A stretch of DNA of 64,000 bases, taken from assembly GCF_034111725.1 (NCBI RefSeq), contig NZ_JAWUWR010000051.1, forward strand, positions 49,957-113,956. The letters are read 5' to 3'. Origin of the DNA: Thalassolituus sp034111725. GTDB taxonomy: Bacteria > Pseudomonadota > Gammaproteobacteria > Pseudomonadales > Oceanobacteraceae. The position numbers and the translations under genes are program-made. This document shows positions 55,397 through 63,235 of this stretch, one piece after another. The notes under the pieces are model-generated. The model worked only from the letters and a program-made list of their open reading frames with translations. It made no database searches and had not been told where the DNA came from. Each line of letters opens with the position of its first letter. The first letter of the stretch is position 1.

Positions 55397-58300
55397 TCAC
55401 ATCGCGACGGAGTTGGTTTTAAGCATCATCCGACATAAGACAGGGATTACGATCAAAGTTAGCAAGGTCGACATCAACAACCCGGAAATAATGGCCCAAG
55501 CCATCGGTGGCCATAATGTCGACGCCGAAAATGCTAACGGTAACAACCCCAATACCGTGGTAGCCGTTGTTAACAGAATGGGAGCCGTACGCGCATCGAT
55601 CGACTGCGCGACAGCACTATCAATATCGGCACCTTCACGTAAGCGCGCATCGACAACATCTAATAAAACAATGGCGTTATTCACAACGATCCCAATCAAG
55701 GCAATCACCCCAAGTAAGGATTGAAATCCAAACGGCTGATCACTTAAGACCAACCCCGGTATTATTCCAACGGCAGCCAAGGGAATGGTTGCCAGAATAA
55801 TCGTTAGCCGACGAAAACTATTAAATTGCACCAACATAAATAGCAGTAGCAACATAACGCCAATCGGTACAGATTTTAAAATTGCACGATTGGCATCGGC
55901 CGAGCCTTCAGCATCTCCACCCAGTTGCAAAGTAACCGCATCTGGTAACGGCTTTTCATCTAAGGCAGCGAATACCTTTTTAAGCACAGTGTTATAGGCT
56001 GCGCCGGGCATTAATTCGCTGTGAATCGTAACCGTAGGAATGCCTCTGTAGTGGCGAATAACTGCCGAGGTCCACTGTGATTTAAGAGTAGCAACGGCAT
56101 CCAGCGGTACGGATTGGCCTGCGGCGTTATAGATATATTGGCTAGACAATTCCGCTGTCGTTGTAAGATCGCCCGCTGCAGAGCGCACCCGCATGGTGAT
56201 CGGATCATCACTATAAAGAAATTCGCCCGCATCTAAACCACGAGTTTGGCCAAATAAGCTAGCAGCAACCTGATCGCGACGAACGCCCAATTCTTGGGCA
56301 ATGGTTTTATCTATATTGACGCTAAGCTCGGCAAGACCGTTGTCTTTATCGGAACGAATCATCGTTGTCTCAGGAAGAGCATTTAAAATTGCCAGCACCT
56401 GATCTGCAGCCTGATAAAGACTCAATGAATCATCACTTTGTAAACGCAACTCTACCGGCGCCGGAGTCGGTGGCCCTTGTCCCAAACGCTTAGCAATAAT
56501 GGTCGCCTCTGGCAGCGCCGTTTGTATGTCGTGAGTAATCCAATCAATTACTGCTTGGTTTGCCGCCATATCCCGGGTATTGACCATTAATCGCGCAGAA
56601 TTGGTTGAATCAATAGTCGCCAATAAATTGTAATAAAAGCGAAACCCCGACATACCCACCGAGCGCATCACACCAACGACATCGTCGCGGGCTAATAATT
56701 GTTGCTCGACGTCTGCACTCACCTCGGCCATACGCTCAAGGCTGCTATCTCCCGGCAGTGTCATATCAATCACAACTTGATTTCGATCCGCCTGCGGAAA
56801 GAATTGTAACTTCAATAGTGGAAAAGCCATGATAGTCAGTGCCATAACACCAACAACCAGCAAGAGCGCTAACTTAGCTTTGTAACGACTAATATGAATT
56901 AATTTATCCGATATTTTTTTAATCCAACGCTGGTTATCGTGTTTTGGAATACCAACCAATCGCTCGGCTACTAAAGGCAATACCAAAACGGAAATAACAT
57001 AACTAACCAATAAAGAGAGAATAATCATTACCGGAATGCCACGCGTAAAATCGCCCGTACCACCCTTACTTAATAGCAAAGGAATAAAGGCCGCGACGGT
57101 TGTACCTGTGGACGTAAATAGTGGAAAAGCCATTTGCTCAAACGCACTTTCTACGGCTTCGCGCCGACTGCGCCCCGCTTGAAGTTCTTGCACAATAGAC
57201 TCGACCACCACAATGGCGTTATCGACCAAAATACCTAACGAAATCACAATACCGATGACGGCAATTTGATGTAGCACTCCACCGCCCAAGTTATAAAGTG
57301 CCAGTACAATAATCGCCACAACAGGTAATACCCCAGCGACCAGCAATCCATTGCGCCACCCCAATGCCGCAATCACCGTAATAGCTATAATTAAAATACT
57401 GCCCAACAGATTAAACTGCAGTCCTTCGAGTCGATCCGCGACATAATCTGGCTGGAAAAATGTTTCAACTATTTCCAGTGGTTGATAATCCGCGCGAACC
57501 GCACTAATGCGTTGACGAATTTGCTCGCCAAAAACAATCGCATCCACCTGTCCGCGTTTGGCATAAATTCCAAGAGCGACACTGCGCATGCCGTTGTGGT
57601 ATGTCTGCGCAGCCGATGGCTCGCGCGCTACGAAATCAATATGAGCAATGGCGCTTAATGGAATTTGCTGCCCTGTCGCCAAGCGAATGGGAATACTCTC
57701 AACATCGGATTTTTGTTGTAAATCAGATCCTGTATCTACCCGTAAGGCGTGATCACCAATACGAATAACGCCACCCGGAATAATTTGATTGTGCGCCTGA
57801 ATAGCAGCGACAACTTGATCACGGTTAATACTCAGTTGACTCAAAATCGCGCTATCGAGATCGATACGAAGTTCTTTCTCCGGGTCACCTTCGATCTCAA
57901 TGCGCGACACGCCATTAACCGCTAATAATTGCCGCTTTAATATTTCCGCTTGATGCGCTAATTCAAGCGTGTCAGCAGTTCCAACCATGCTGATTACGGC
58001 CGCCGGAATATCCATACGGCGATCTTCTAATACATACTCAACAACACCTTTAGGAAAATCTTGTTCGGCTTTTTCCATGGCTCGCCGCACTCGATCCCAA
58101 GCCGCATCGGTGTCGTAAATTCGGTCGAGCAACTCCACAACAAAAATAGCGACATTATCGCGCGAGGTTGATTTAACCCGACGGAGCTCTTCAACCTCGG
58201 CTAACTGTTCCTCTAACGGCTCGGTAATTAACTTTTCTATTTGATCGGCGGAGACACCCGGAAATACCACCCGAATAGTGCCGGTACGGTAAGGAAAACT

Positions 58301-58414
58301 CGGATCTTCTTGCCGCGCCATGGTTAGCCAAGATGCAATGCCTAGCAACATAAACATGGCGGTTAATGCCAAAACCAAACGCTTATAACGATGAATATAG
58401 CCGAAGAGCTTCAT
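55397..58414 (-). CDS. RND family efflux permease (inner-membrane pump)
   Basis: The 1005-residue protein has the two-fold RND repeat: transmembrane helix 1 at the N-terminus, a large periplasmic loop (FPGVSADQIEKLITEPLEEQL), helices 2-6 with VDNAIVVVESIVQELQAGRSRREA, a second loop, and helices 8-12 with GIVVNNAIVLLDVVDARLREG. It is slightly shorter than AcrB-type pumps. It should use proton motive force to extrude a hydrophobic compound with the adaptor encoded just upstream (ATGA overlap). No outer-membrane channel gene is in the operon, so a shared TolC-like channel is expected. Confidence 0.93.
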   Translation of the reverse strand: MKLFGYIHRYKRLVLALTAMFMLLGIASWLTMARQEDPSFPYRTGTIRVVFPGVSADQIEKLITEPLEEQLAEVEELRRVKSTSRDNVAIFVVELLDRIYDTDAAWDRVRRAMEKAEQDFPKGVVEYVLEDRRMDIPAAVISMVGTADTLELAHQAEILKRQLLAVNGVSRIEIEGDPEKELRIDLDSAILSQLSINRDQVVAAIQAHNQIIPGGVIRIGDHALRVDTGSDLQQKSDVESIPIRLATGQQIPLSAIAHIDFVAREPSAAQTYHNGMRSVALGIYAKRGQVDAIVFGEQIRQRISAVRADYQPLEIVETFFQPDYVADRLEGLQFNLLGSILIIAITVIAALGWRNGLLVAGVLPVVAIIVLALYNLGGGVLHQIAVIGIVISLGILVDNAIVVVESIVQELQAGRSRREAVESAFEQMAFPLFTSTGTTVAAFIPLLLSKGGTGDFTRGIPVMIILSLLVSYVISVLVLPLVAERLVGIPKHDNQRWIKKISDKLIHISRYKAKLALLLVVGVMALTIMAFPLLKLQFFPQADRNQVVIDMTLPGDSSLERMAEVSADVEQQLLARDDVVGVMRSVGMSGFRFYYNLLATIDSTNSARLMVNTRDMAANQAVIDWITHDIQTALPEATIIAKRLGQGPPTPAPVELRLQSDDSLSLYQAADQVLAILNALPETTMIRSDKDNGLAELSVNIDKTIAQELGVRRDQVAASLFGQTRGLDAGEFLYSDDPITMRVRSAAGDLTTTAELSSQYIYNAAGQSVPLDAVATLKSQWTSAVIRHYRGIPTVTIHSELMPGAAYNTVLKKVFAALDEKPLPDAVTLQLGGDAEGSADANRAILKSVPIGVMLLLLFMLVQFNSFRRLTIILATIPLAAVGIIPGLVLSDQPFGFQSLLGVIALIGIVVNNAIVLLDVVDARLREGADIDSAVAQSIDARTAPILLTTATTVLGLLPLAFSASTLWPPMAWAIISGLLMSTLLTLIVIPVLCRMMLKTNSVAM

Positions 58415-59511
58415 GGCAATATCTCCACATTGGCTCCATCGAATAAGCGATGACTACCCGCAACAACGATTTCATCGCCAGCGGTTAAGCCCAACTCGTC
58501 AGCGGAACTAATTACAATACCGTCGGCTTGCATTAATCCCATGACCACAGGTACAGCTTCTACGTTATGCGTGGAATTAACTCGATAAATTACAGCGCCT
58601 TGGCCTTTACGCACTAAGGCACTCATAGGTACTTTAAAGCCATCGCCTCTGTTGATTTCAAAACGCGCATGCACTGCAATTCCTGGGCGAACTTCTTGGC
58701 CGGGAAATGCCAGAACGATACTAGGCAATGCACCTCGTTCACGAAATGGGCTAATTTCAGTAACAACCCCTTGGCGCTCGCTGTTTTGCTCAAACGGTAA
58801 AATAACGCTCACGCTATCACCGACTTTTACATTGGTGGCGATGTCATCGTTAATGACCATTTCAACTTCAGTTTGTGCTGGATCAGCAATACCCAACAAG
58901 GCTTGACCGGGCGAGACCACCTCGCCAATATCGGTATCAATCGTCGTCACGACGCCAGCAAACGGCGCAGTAATCCAACGTTCCATATTTAACTGCTGAG
59001 CGCGATTAAATTGCTTTTTCGCCGACAAAGTTGCATCAGTTAGGGCGTCCAAATCGGTACGCACTTGCTCAAATTCCTGCAAACTTGCTGTGCCCTTGTC
59101 GTACAGCAAACTAATGCGATCAAAATCACGTTGGCGCTGGGTTTGCTGCGACTCCAACCGACGCCATTGGCGCTCAGCAGACTGTGCAGCAGGATTCGCC
59201 TCGGGGTTATACAGCTCTAGCAACACATCCCCCGGCTGGACTTTTTTGCCCAACGTAACCGGCAAGCTAGCCACCCGACCTGCAATTTGCGAACGCATAA
59301 TGGCGCGATTCACGGCTCGAGTTGTACCCACAAATACGCGCGATTCCAGCACGGGTTCGCGAGCTAACTCAACCACCCTTACCGACAAGAATTTCGCCGG
59401 AGACGCAGCCGCCAAGTCACTACCAACCTCGGGCACCGATGGCTCATTCGTTTCAGAGCAAGCCGCTAGCCCTGCACCCAATACCATCCCAATCAATAAA
59501 AACTGTTTCAT
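58411..59511 (-). CDS. RND efflux membrane-fusion (adaptor) lipoprotein
   Basis: The 366-residue periplasmic adaptor has a lipoprotein signal with lipobox LAAC (Cys18). It shows the usual order: barrel and lipoyl segments (RVASLPVTLGKKVQPGDVLLEL), a coiled-coil hairpin (about 110-175, ERQWRRLESQQTQRQRDFDR), and C-terminal beta-barrel domains (WITAPFAGVVTTIDTDIGEVV, MVINDDIATNVKVGDSVSV). It is divergent from a TetR regulator across a 97-base operator region. Confidence 0.92.
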   Translation of the reverse strand: MKQFLLIGMVLGAGLAACSETNEPSVPEVGSDLAAASPAKFLSVRVVELAREPVLESRVFVGTTRAVNRAIMRSQIAGRVASLPVTLGKKVQPGDVLLELYNPEANPAAQSAERQWRRLESQQTQRQRDFDRISLLYDKGTASLQEFEQVRTDLDALTDATLSAKKQFNRAQQLNMERWITAPFAGVVTTIDTDIGEVVSPGQALLGIADPAQTEVEMVINDDIATNVKVGDSVSVILPFEQNSERQGVVTEISPFRERGALPSIVLAFPGQEVRPGIAVHARFEINRGDGFKVPMSALVRKGQGAVIYRVNSTHNVEAVPVVMGLMQADGIVISSADELGLTAGDEIVVAGSHRLFDGANVEILP

Positions 59512-59533
59512 ACTCGCACCGCCATTAACAAAC

Positions 59534-59576
59534 TGTCAGCAATTGACAATATGTCAATTAGATATAAAGTGTCAAT
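59534..59576. promoter_or_regulatory. TetR-type operator palindromes between adaptor and TetR genes
   Basis: ATTGACA-ATA-TGTCAAT (59542-59558) is a perfect 7-bp-arm palindrome. It overlaps TGTCA-N5-TGACA (59534-59548), and another TGTCAAT lies at 59570-59576. A minus-strand promoter TTGACA (59575-59570) with TATTGT 18 bases downstream would be covered by the palindrome, so binding would shut off the pump genes. Confidence 0.65.
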
Positions 59577-59608
59577 ATATGCGAAGTTAAAAACAAGGCC
59601 TCACCAGC

Positions 59609-60265
59609 GTGCGATCACGGAACTCAGACGAAAAATTAGAACGCCGCGAAGCCATTTTGGATGCCGCTGAAGAAGCATTCATCCAACAACGCTTCGACAA
59701 AACCTCAATGAACTCGATAGCGCAAAGCGCCGGATTGAGTCGCGCCTTACTGTATGTGTACTTCCACGACAAAGAAGATATCCATCTAGGATTATGCGCC
59801 CGCGCTGCCGATTCATTACATCAGCGCATGGCCCAGTACACCGAAAAATGCACTAGCGGCTATACCGCCATGGCCGCTATTGGTGAGGCTTATCTTGATT
59901 TTTATTACAACGAGCGCGACTATTTTCGAATTATCACGCTGGCAAGTGGCCTAGGTAACGTAAAGCACGACGTAGCGAAAGAAATCACCCCGTCACAACA
60001 GGCTTACATAGCTGCAGAAAAACGCATCATGGCGCTCATGGCCAGTTGCGTGCAGCGCGGCATTGACGACCAGTCCGTCGATACCAATGTTATTACTGAT
60101 CCAATGAAAACCGCCATGTATATGCGCGGTTCATTACACGGCTTAATCATGCTGCAAGATGCCGGCGGCAGTTCGTTATTTGAATCGGAAGGTATCGACC
60201 GCAAAGCCTGGCTAACTCAATGCAAATTACTGATTTCGCGGGCCATGGCACCGCATAGAAACTGA
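59609..60265 (+). CDS. TetR family transcriptional regulator
   Basis: The 218-residue protein has the TetR DNA-binding domain at the N-terminus: RREAILDAAEEAFIQQRF, MNSIAQSAGLSRALLYVYF (helix-turn-helix) and HDKEDIHLGLC. The remaining two-thirds is a helical ligand domain with no clear family. It starts with GTG and is divergent from the RND adaptor and permease, so it is the expected repressor of this pump. The ligand is probably a pump substrate. Confidence 0.9.
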   Translation: MRSRNSDEKLERREAILDAAEEAFIQQRFDKTSMNSIAQSAGLSRALLYVYFHDKEDIHLGLCARAADSLHQRMAQYTEKCTSGYTAMAAIGEAYLDFYYNERDYFRIITLASGLGNVKHDVAKEITPSQQAYIAAEKRIMALMASCVQRGIDDQSVDTNVITDPMKTAMYMRGSLHGLIMLQDAGGSSLFESEGIDRKAWLTQCKLLISRAMAPHRN

Positions 60266-60267
60266 TC

Positions 60268-60843
60268 ATGACGATCAAAGAAATTCTTAGCGGTATCGCC
60301 ATGCTGCTTACCTTTATTGCCTTCGCCCCCTACATTCGCTCCGTGCTTAAAAGAACAGTAAAACCGCATATTTTCTCTTGGGCCATATGGGGGATTACCA
60401 CCTGCTCCGTATTTTTTGCCCAACTTGCTGATAATGGTGGCGCAGGCGCTTGGGCCATCGGCTTTTCCGGCAGTATTACACTATGCATTGCTATTCTCGC
60501 TTATAGTAAACGTGGAGACATCAGCATAACCCGCAGTGATTGGGCGTTTTTCGGCGCAGCACTTGCAGCCTTGCCCATTTGGTTTTTCACCAACGACCCA
60601 ACATGGGCAGTGATCGTATTAACCACCGTCGATTTACTCGGCTTCGGACCAACCATTCGTAAAACATGGCACCATCCCTATTCTGAGTCGTTGACCTTTA
60701 TGGTGTTATTTTTACTGCGGAATTTACTGGTGTTAACGGCTTTAGAACATTACTCCGTAACAACTGCGCTATTTCCGGCAGCAGTTGCAGCAGCGTTGGT
60801 GGGATTGATTGCGATGATGGTGTGGCGGCGGAGTCGTCGATAA
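60268..60843 (+). CDS. Hypothetical multi-pass membrane protein
   Basis: The 191-residue protein has about seven hydrophobic helices, with short motifs such as IAFAPYIRSVLKRTVKPH and DLLGFGPTIRKTWHHPYSE near helix starts. The Pro-containing repeats (FAPYI..., FGPTIRKTW) recall PQ-loop or SemiSWEET-type half repeats, but I cannot assign a family. It begins 2 bases after the TetR stop, so it is likely co-transcribed with it. Confidence 0.75.
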   Translation: MTIKEILSGIAMLLTFIAFAPYIRSVLKRTVKPHIFSWAIWGITTCSVFFAQLADNGGAGAWAIGFSGSITLCIAILAYSKRGDISITRSDWAFFGAALAALPIWFFTNDPTWAVIVLTTVDLLGFGPTIRKTWHHPYSESLTFMVLFLLRNLLVLTALEHYSVTTALFPAAVAAALVGLIAMMVWRRSRR

Positions 60844-61321
60844 TCATAGTCATCAACCCGACAGAAGCGCATCAACCCGCCTATAAAAGCGAATATAGAA
60901 GCAATCAATAATAAAAGAATCCAATAGATATAAGTGTTCAATGCGCATGCGATTCCCTAGCAAAAGCATAAACTGACGTATATCCGTAAGGAATTGGCTT
61001 TTGACCATCCGGCACTTCCGTTTGTAAAGACATACTCGTTATATGCACAGTATATTTTTACAAAGGCAATCGACTGCGGCACACATCACAAATTTGGTTG
61101 CACGCTTTACCAGTGGGTGCTAGCTTAAACTCCACTTAAATCAGCAAGTTACAAACTTGGTTTACAAATTAGTGTGCCATAAGTCACCGAAATAGTGTGC
61201 CAGCACACTTTCACCCAATGGATTTTGCGTGTAATGGATTATGCCCCTTTTAAAACAATGAGTTACGACCGAATCGGAACTTTGTCAAAACCGACAAAGT
61301 GTGCCGGCATACTATTACGCT
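60844..61321. other. AT-rich intergenic region with AGTGTGC palindromes
   Basis: No confident gene is found in 478 bases. A perfect palindrome AGTGTGC-CA-GCACACT (61194-61209) and a near copy AGTGTGC-CG-GCATACT (61298-61313) flank the left end of the cassette array; a third half (AGTGTGCC) is at 61171. A hairpin ACTTTGTC/GACAAAGT overlaps the second. The region shows no integrase gene, which a complete integron would have. Confidence 0.6.
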
Positions 61322-61366
61322 GTTAGCTGGTTGTAGTGGCCTACAATGAATCAGGGAAGTTGAAAT

Positions 61367-61657
61367 ATGAGCGGATATATAATTTATCACTACAATGTTG
61401 TCGATAAGGAGCGAATCAATGAGCTTGGGCCGTTATCCTTACCGATTATAGAAAAACATAGTGGAGAGTTGATTGTTGCTTCCACTGTAACTAGCCTTGA
61501 AGGCTCACCATACACTCATATGGTTGTGTATAAATTTAATAGTATGAAAAAGGCGCAGGCCTTCTATGACTCGGAAGAAAGTAGAGAGTTATCTAAGTTA
61601 AGAAATAAGGTCACTGAAGGCTTTGTTGTAATTGTTCCAGAGTATGGTCATAACTAG
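61367..61657 (+). CDS. DUF1330 family protein (cassette 1)
   Basis: The 96-residue protein fits DUF1330, a dimeric alpha/beta-barrel family: it begins GYIIYHYNVVDKERINELG, has VVYKFNSMKKAQAFYDSEE, and a hydrophobic last strand. Members have no agreed activity; some resemble small monooxygenase folds. AGGGAAG lies about 8 bases before the ATG. The stop is 8 bases before the attC site, as usual for a cassette gene. The first strand reads a bit more AT-rich than the chromosomal genes. Confidence 0.85.
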   Translation: MSGYIIYHYNVVDKERINELGPLSLPIIEKHSGELIVASTVTSLEGSPYTHMVVYKFNSMKKAQAFYDSEESRELSKLRNKVTEGFVVIVPEYGHN

Positions 61658-61664
61658 ACTGCAC

Positions 61665-61769
61665 AGCTAACAAGCGGCTGCAACGGACAAATTTTCGCTG
61701 TCACCTTTTGTGCAAAAACACGCACAAAAACCGCCATCAAAAATTTGCTCGTTGAGCCGAGCGTTATAT
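61665..61769 (+). other. attC site of cassette 1 (105 bp)
   Basis: It begins AGCTAAC and ends GTTATAT. Long complementary arms are visible: CAACGGACAAATTTT near the left and AAATTTGCTCGTTG near the right, with outer AACAAGCGGCTG against AGCCGAGCGTT. The centre contains TTTTGTGCAAAAACACGCAC. Size and fold match attC sites of marine integrons. Confidence 0.88.
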
Positions 61770-61784
61770 TTCAAAGAGTGTGCA

Positions 61785-62237
61785 ATGGAAGATGTCAAGG
61801 ATCTCTGGCTAAAGTTTAACGAATACTCTAATAAGCTTACGATCGCTCTTGGCCGGACAAGTAATATCGTCGGAGAGTACGCAGAGCATCTTGCTCATAA
61901 ACACTACGGCGGTCGTTTACTAGACATCTCTGGTGCTAGTGCTGACCTTGAGGCACCTGATGGCACCCTATACCAAGTGAAGTCTCGAAAAATTAAGGGC
62001 TCGCCATCTACTCAGCTAAATGTTATTCGGTCGTGGGACTTTGATTTTTTGGTTGTTATTCTATTTGAGTCCAGTGGCGCAATAAAAAAGGCTGTTCAGG
62101 TTCCAGTTGAGGTCGCCAAAGAATATGGTGCGTCCAATAACCATCAAAATGGCTGGGTTATAACAACTAGCCAAAAGTTTTTAAATGATCATCGGTCAAC
62201 AGACGTTACAGTATCGTTGTCCGTGCTAAACAAATGA
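61785..62237 (+). CDS. Possible PD-(D/E)XK nuclease-fold protein (cassette 2)
   Basis: The 150-residue protein is soluble with a mixed alpha/beta pattern. It contains GEYAEHLAHKHYGG (a helix with Glu), then ISGASADLEAPDGTLYQVKSRKI, which matches the D-x(n)-(E/Q)xK core of the PD-(D/E)XK superfamily, here Asp...Gln-Val-Lys. The downstream strand FDFLVVILFE and the following helix fit the fold. An exact family is not assigned and activity is unproven. The ATG at 61785 lies 22 bases into the cassette with AAAGAG upstream; longer in-frame versions run through the attC site and are unlikely. Confidence 0.7.
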   Translation: MEDVKDLWLKFNEYSNKLTIALGRTSNIVGEYAEHLAHKHYGGRLLDISGASADLEAPDGTLYQVKSRKIKGSPSTQLNVIRSWDFDFLVVILFESSGAIKKAVQVPVEVAKEYGASNNHQNGWVITTSQKFLNDHRSTDVTVSLSVLNK

Positions 62238-62239
62238 AA

Positions 62240-62276
62240 TATAACAAAAATCTGCAGGTGAGCTTGGCGTTAAATA
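62240..62276 (+). other. Short attC-like site of cassette 2
   Basis: ATATAAC at 62240 pairs with the cassette 2 start TTATAT, and GTTAAAT at 62270 is the start of cassette 3. The site is only 37 bases, shorter than usual attC sites, so the central arms seem to have been lost. Confidence 0.65.
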
Positions 62277-62280
62277 TTTT

Positions 62281-62787
62281 ATGGGATACATATGCGCATT
62301 GACTGTGATTGTTCTAGGTTCATTGAGTAGAGCAGATGACTTGGCTGGCCTCGATGAAATAGAAGCAGGCCTTAACTCTGTGGAAGCACATGCATACGCC
62401 TACGATCTGTTTACAAATGATTCTAAGTTTAATTCTGTGCTTGAAGGAATTGAATCGGGAAATGCTGACTGGATAAGAATCGGAAAGCACCTCGAACAGT
62501 ATAGTGATGGAGGTATGGCTACTGACCTCGCTATATCCTTCGCTAAGGCAGTTCAGAGTAATCCTAGCTACTCCTTATCGGTCATGAGTGACTATGAAGT
62601 CTGGTGGTCTTGTTCCGTGCCACTGCTTGAGCCTACAAAAGCCGAATTCGATTCATTTATAGAAAGTACAATCATTGCGCTTGAAAAACTCGATGATATT
62701 AAGGTATTTGAAAAGCAGAAGTCTTGTCTTGATGCGTTAGAAAAGGCGCGGAATTTCTCCGAAAATGAATGGCCAGATAATATTTAA
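62281..62787 (+). CDS. Small exported hypothetical protein (cassette 3)
   Basis: The 168-residue protein has a short signal peptide (GYICALTVIVLGSLSRA) and an acidic, helical body with two conserved-looking Cys (in WWSCSVPLLEP and QKSCLDALEKA) that might form a disulfide in the periplasm. No family recognised. The in-frame upstream codon at 62272 is a stop, so the ATG at 62281 is the only start. The stop codon lies inside the attC site, a common cassette layout. It lacks a clear ribosome-binding site and may depend on read-through from upstream. Confidence 0.65.
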   Translation: MGYICALTVIVLGSLSRADDLAGLDEIEAGLNSVEAHAYAYDLFTNDSKFNSVLEGIESGNADWIRIGKHLEQYSDGGMATDLAISFAKAVQSNPSYSLSVMSDYEVWWSCSVPLLEPTKAEFDSFIESTIIALEKLDDIKVFEKQKSCLDALEKARNFSENEWPDNI

Positions 62788-62828
62788 CAAAGCCAGGCAG
62801 GCCGGCGACTCCGCACAGGGCGTTTCAA
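62782..62828 (+). other. attC-like site of cassette 3 (eroded right end)
   Basis: ATTTAAC at 62782 is the exact complement of the cassette's own start box. It is followed by GC-rich inverted segments and GGGCGTTTC near 62820, but the last box does not match GTTRRRY, so the right end is eroded or the next cassette is missing. Confidence 0.55.
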
Positions 62829-62918
62829 TTAGAATGGTAAAGCTTAATCCAGCCTCTTAAATATTGACGGCTCATAGAAGTTGATCGCGCATAGACACGC
62901 TCCAATTGCAGATGATTA

Positions 62919-62959
62919 TCGAGACTACGAACAAAATGCGTTCGTTGAGTCGCTCCTAC
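62919..62959. repeat. REP-like hairpin, copy C
   Basis: This 41-base element matches copy A at 42855-42895 in all but four positions (TCGAGACTACGAAC...GCGTTCGTTGAGTC...CTCCTAC). It lies just past the cassette array, 20 kb from the other copies. Between the last attC and this element I see no gene. Confidence 0.8.
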
Positions 62960-62997
62960 TGGGTGTGTAGTTGAATTGAAACTTTAGGTACCCCAGC

Positions 62998-63144
62998 TTA
63001 ATTGTAGGAGGTACGAATATTACCGAGTATGCCGTGATAGAAGGTTTCAAATACACTGGCGAGTTCGCGCGCGACGCAAGAGAGGCCGTCAGGGCCGATG
63101 TATTCTTCTATTGGTGTTAGTGTCTCGGTATTGAAGCCAACACC
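62998..63144 (-). pseudogene. Remnant of a gene 3' end
   Basis: The minus strand is open for 48 codons before a stop at 62998, reading TPIEEYIGPDGLSCVAREL and ending YHGILGNIRTSYN. There is an in-frame stop just upstream and no start codon, so it looks like the decayed tail of a gene. The family is not recognised. The rest of the 62.8-63.2 kb gap holds the REP-like element and nothing else clear. Confidence 0.45.
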
Positions 63145-63235
63145 CTAACCGCTTAGTATTACGCCTAATTGTTTTGCTACAGTCGCAGCTGAATACCCGC
63201 TGCAATAATGGACTAAATGGGAAGAACATAGGGAT

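Larger units (their letters stand above)
61322..62828 (+). mobile_element. Integron-type gene-cassette array (three cassettes, no integrase seen)
   Basis: Three units each start with a TTRRRY-like box and end with the exact complement of that box: TTAGCT (61323) with AGCTAAC (61665); TTATAT (61764) with ATATAAC (62240); TTAAAT (62271) with ATTTAAC (62782). In integrons, a cassette's attC site is split in just this way, because recombination occurs after the G of GTTRRRY. Each unit holds one plus-strand gene starting within 45 bases of the unit start and ending within a few bases of its attC. The first attC is full-length and strongly palindromic; the other two are short or eroded. Without an integrase in view this is a cluster of attC sites or an array edge. 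Confidence 0.8.

Noticed and set aside
60750..60941. 63-codon minus-strand frame with a hydrophobic start
   Set aside because: It begins with TTG, and its second half is antisense to the end of the membrane protein gene at 60268-60843; nothing supports translation.
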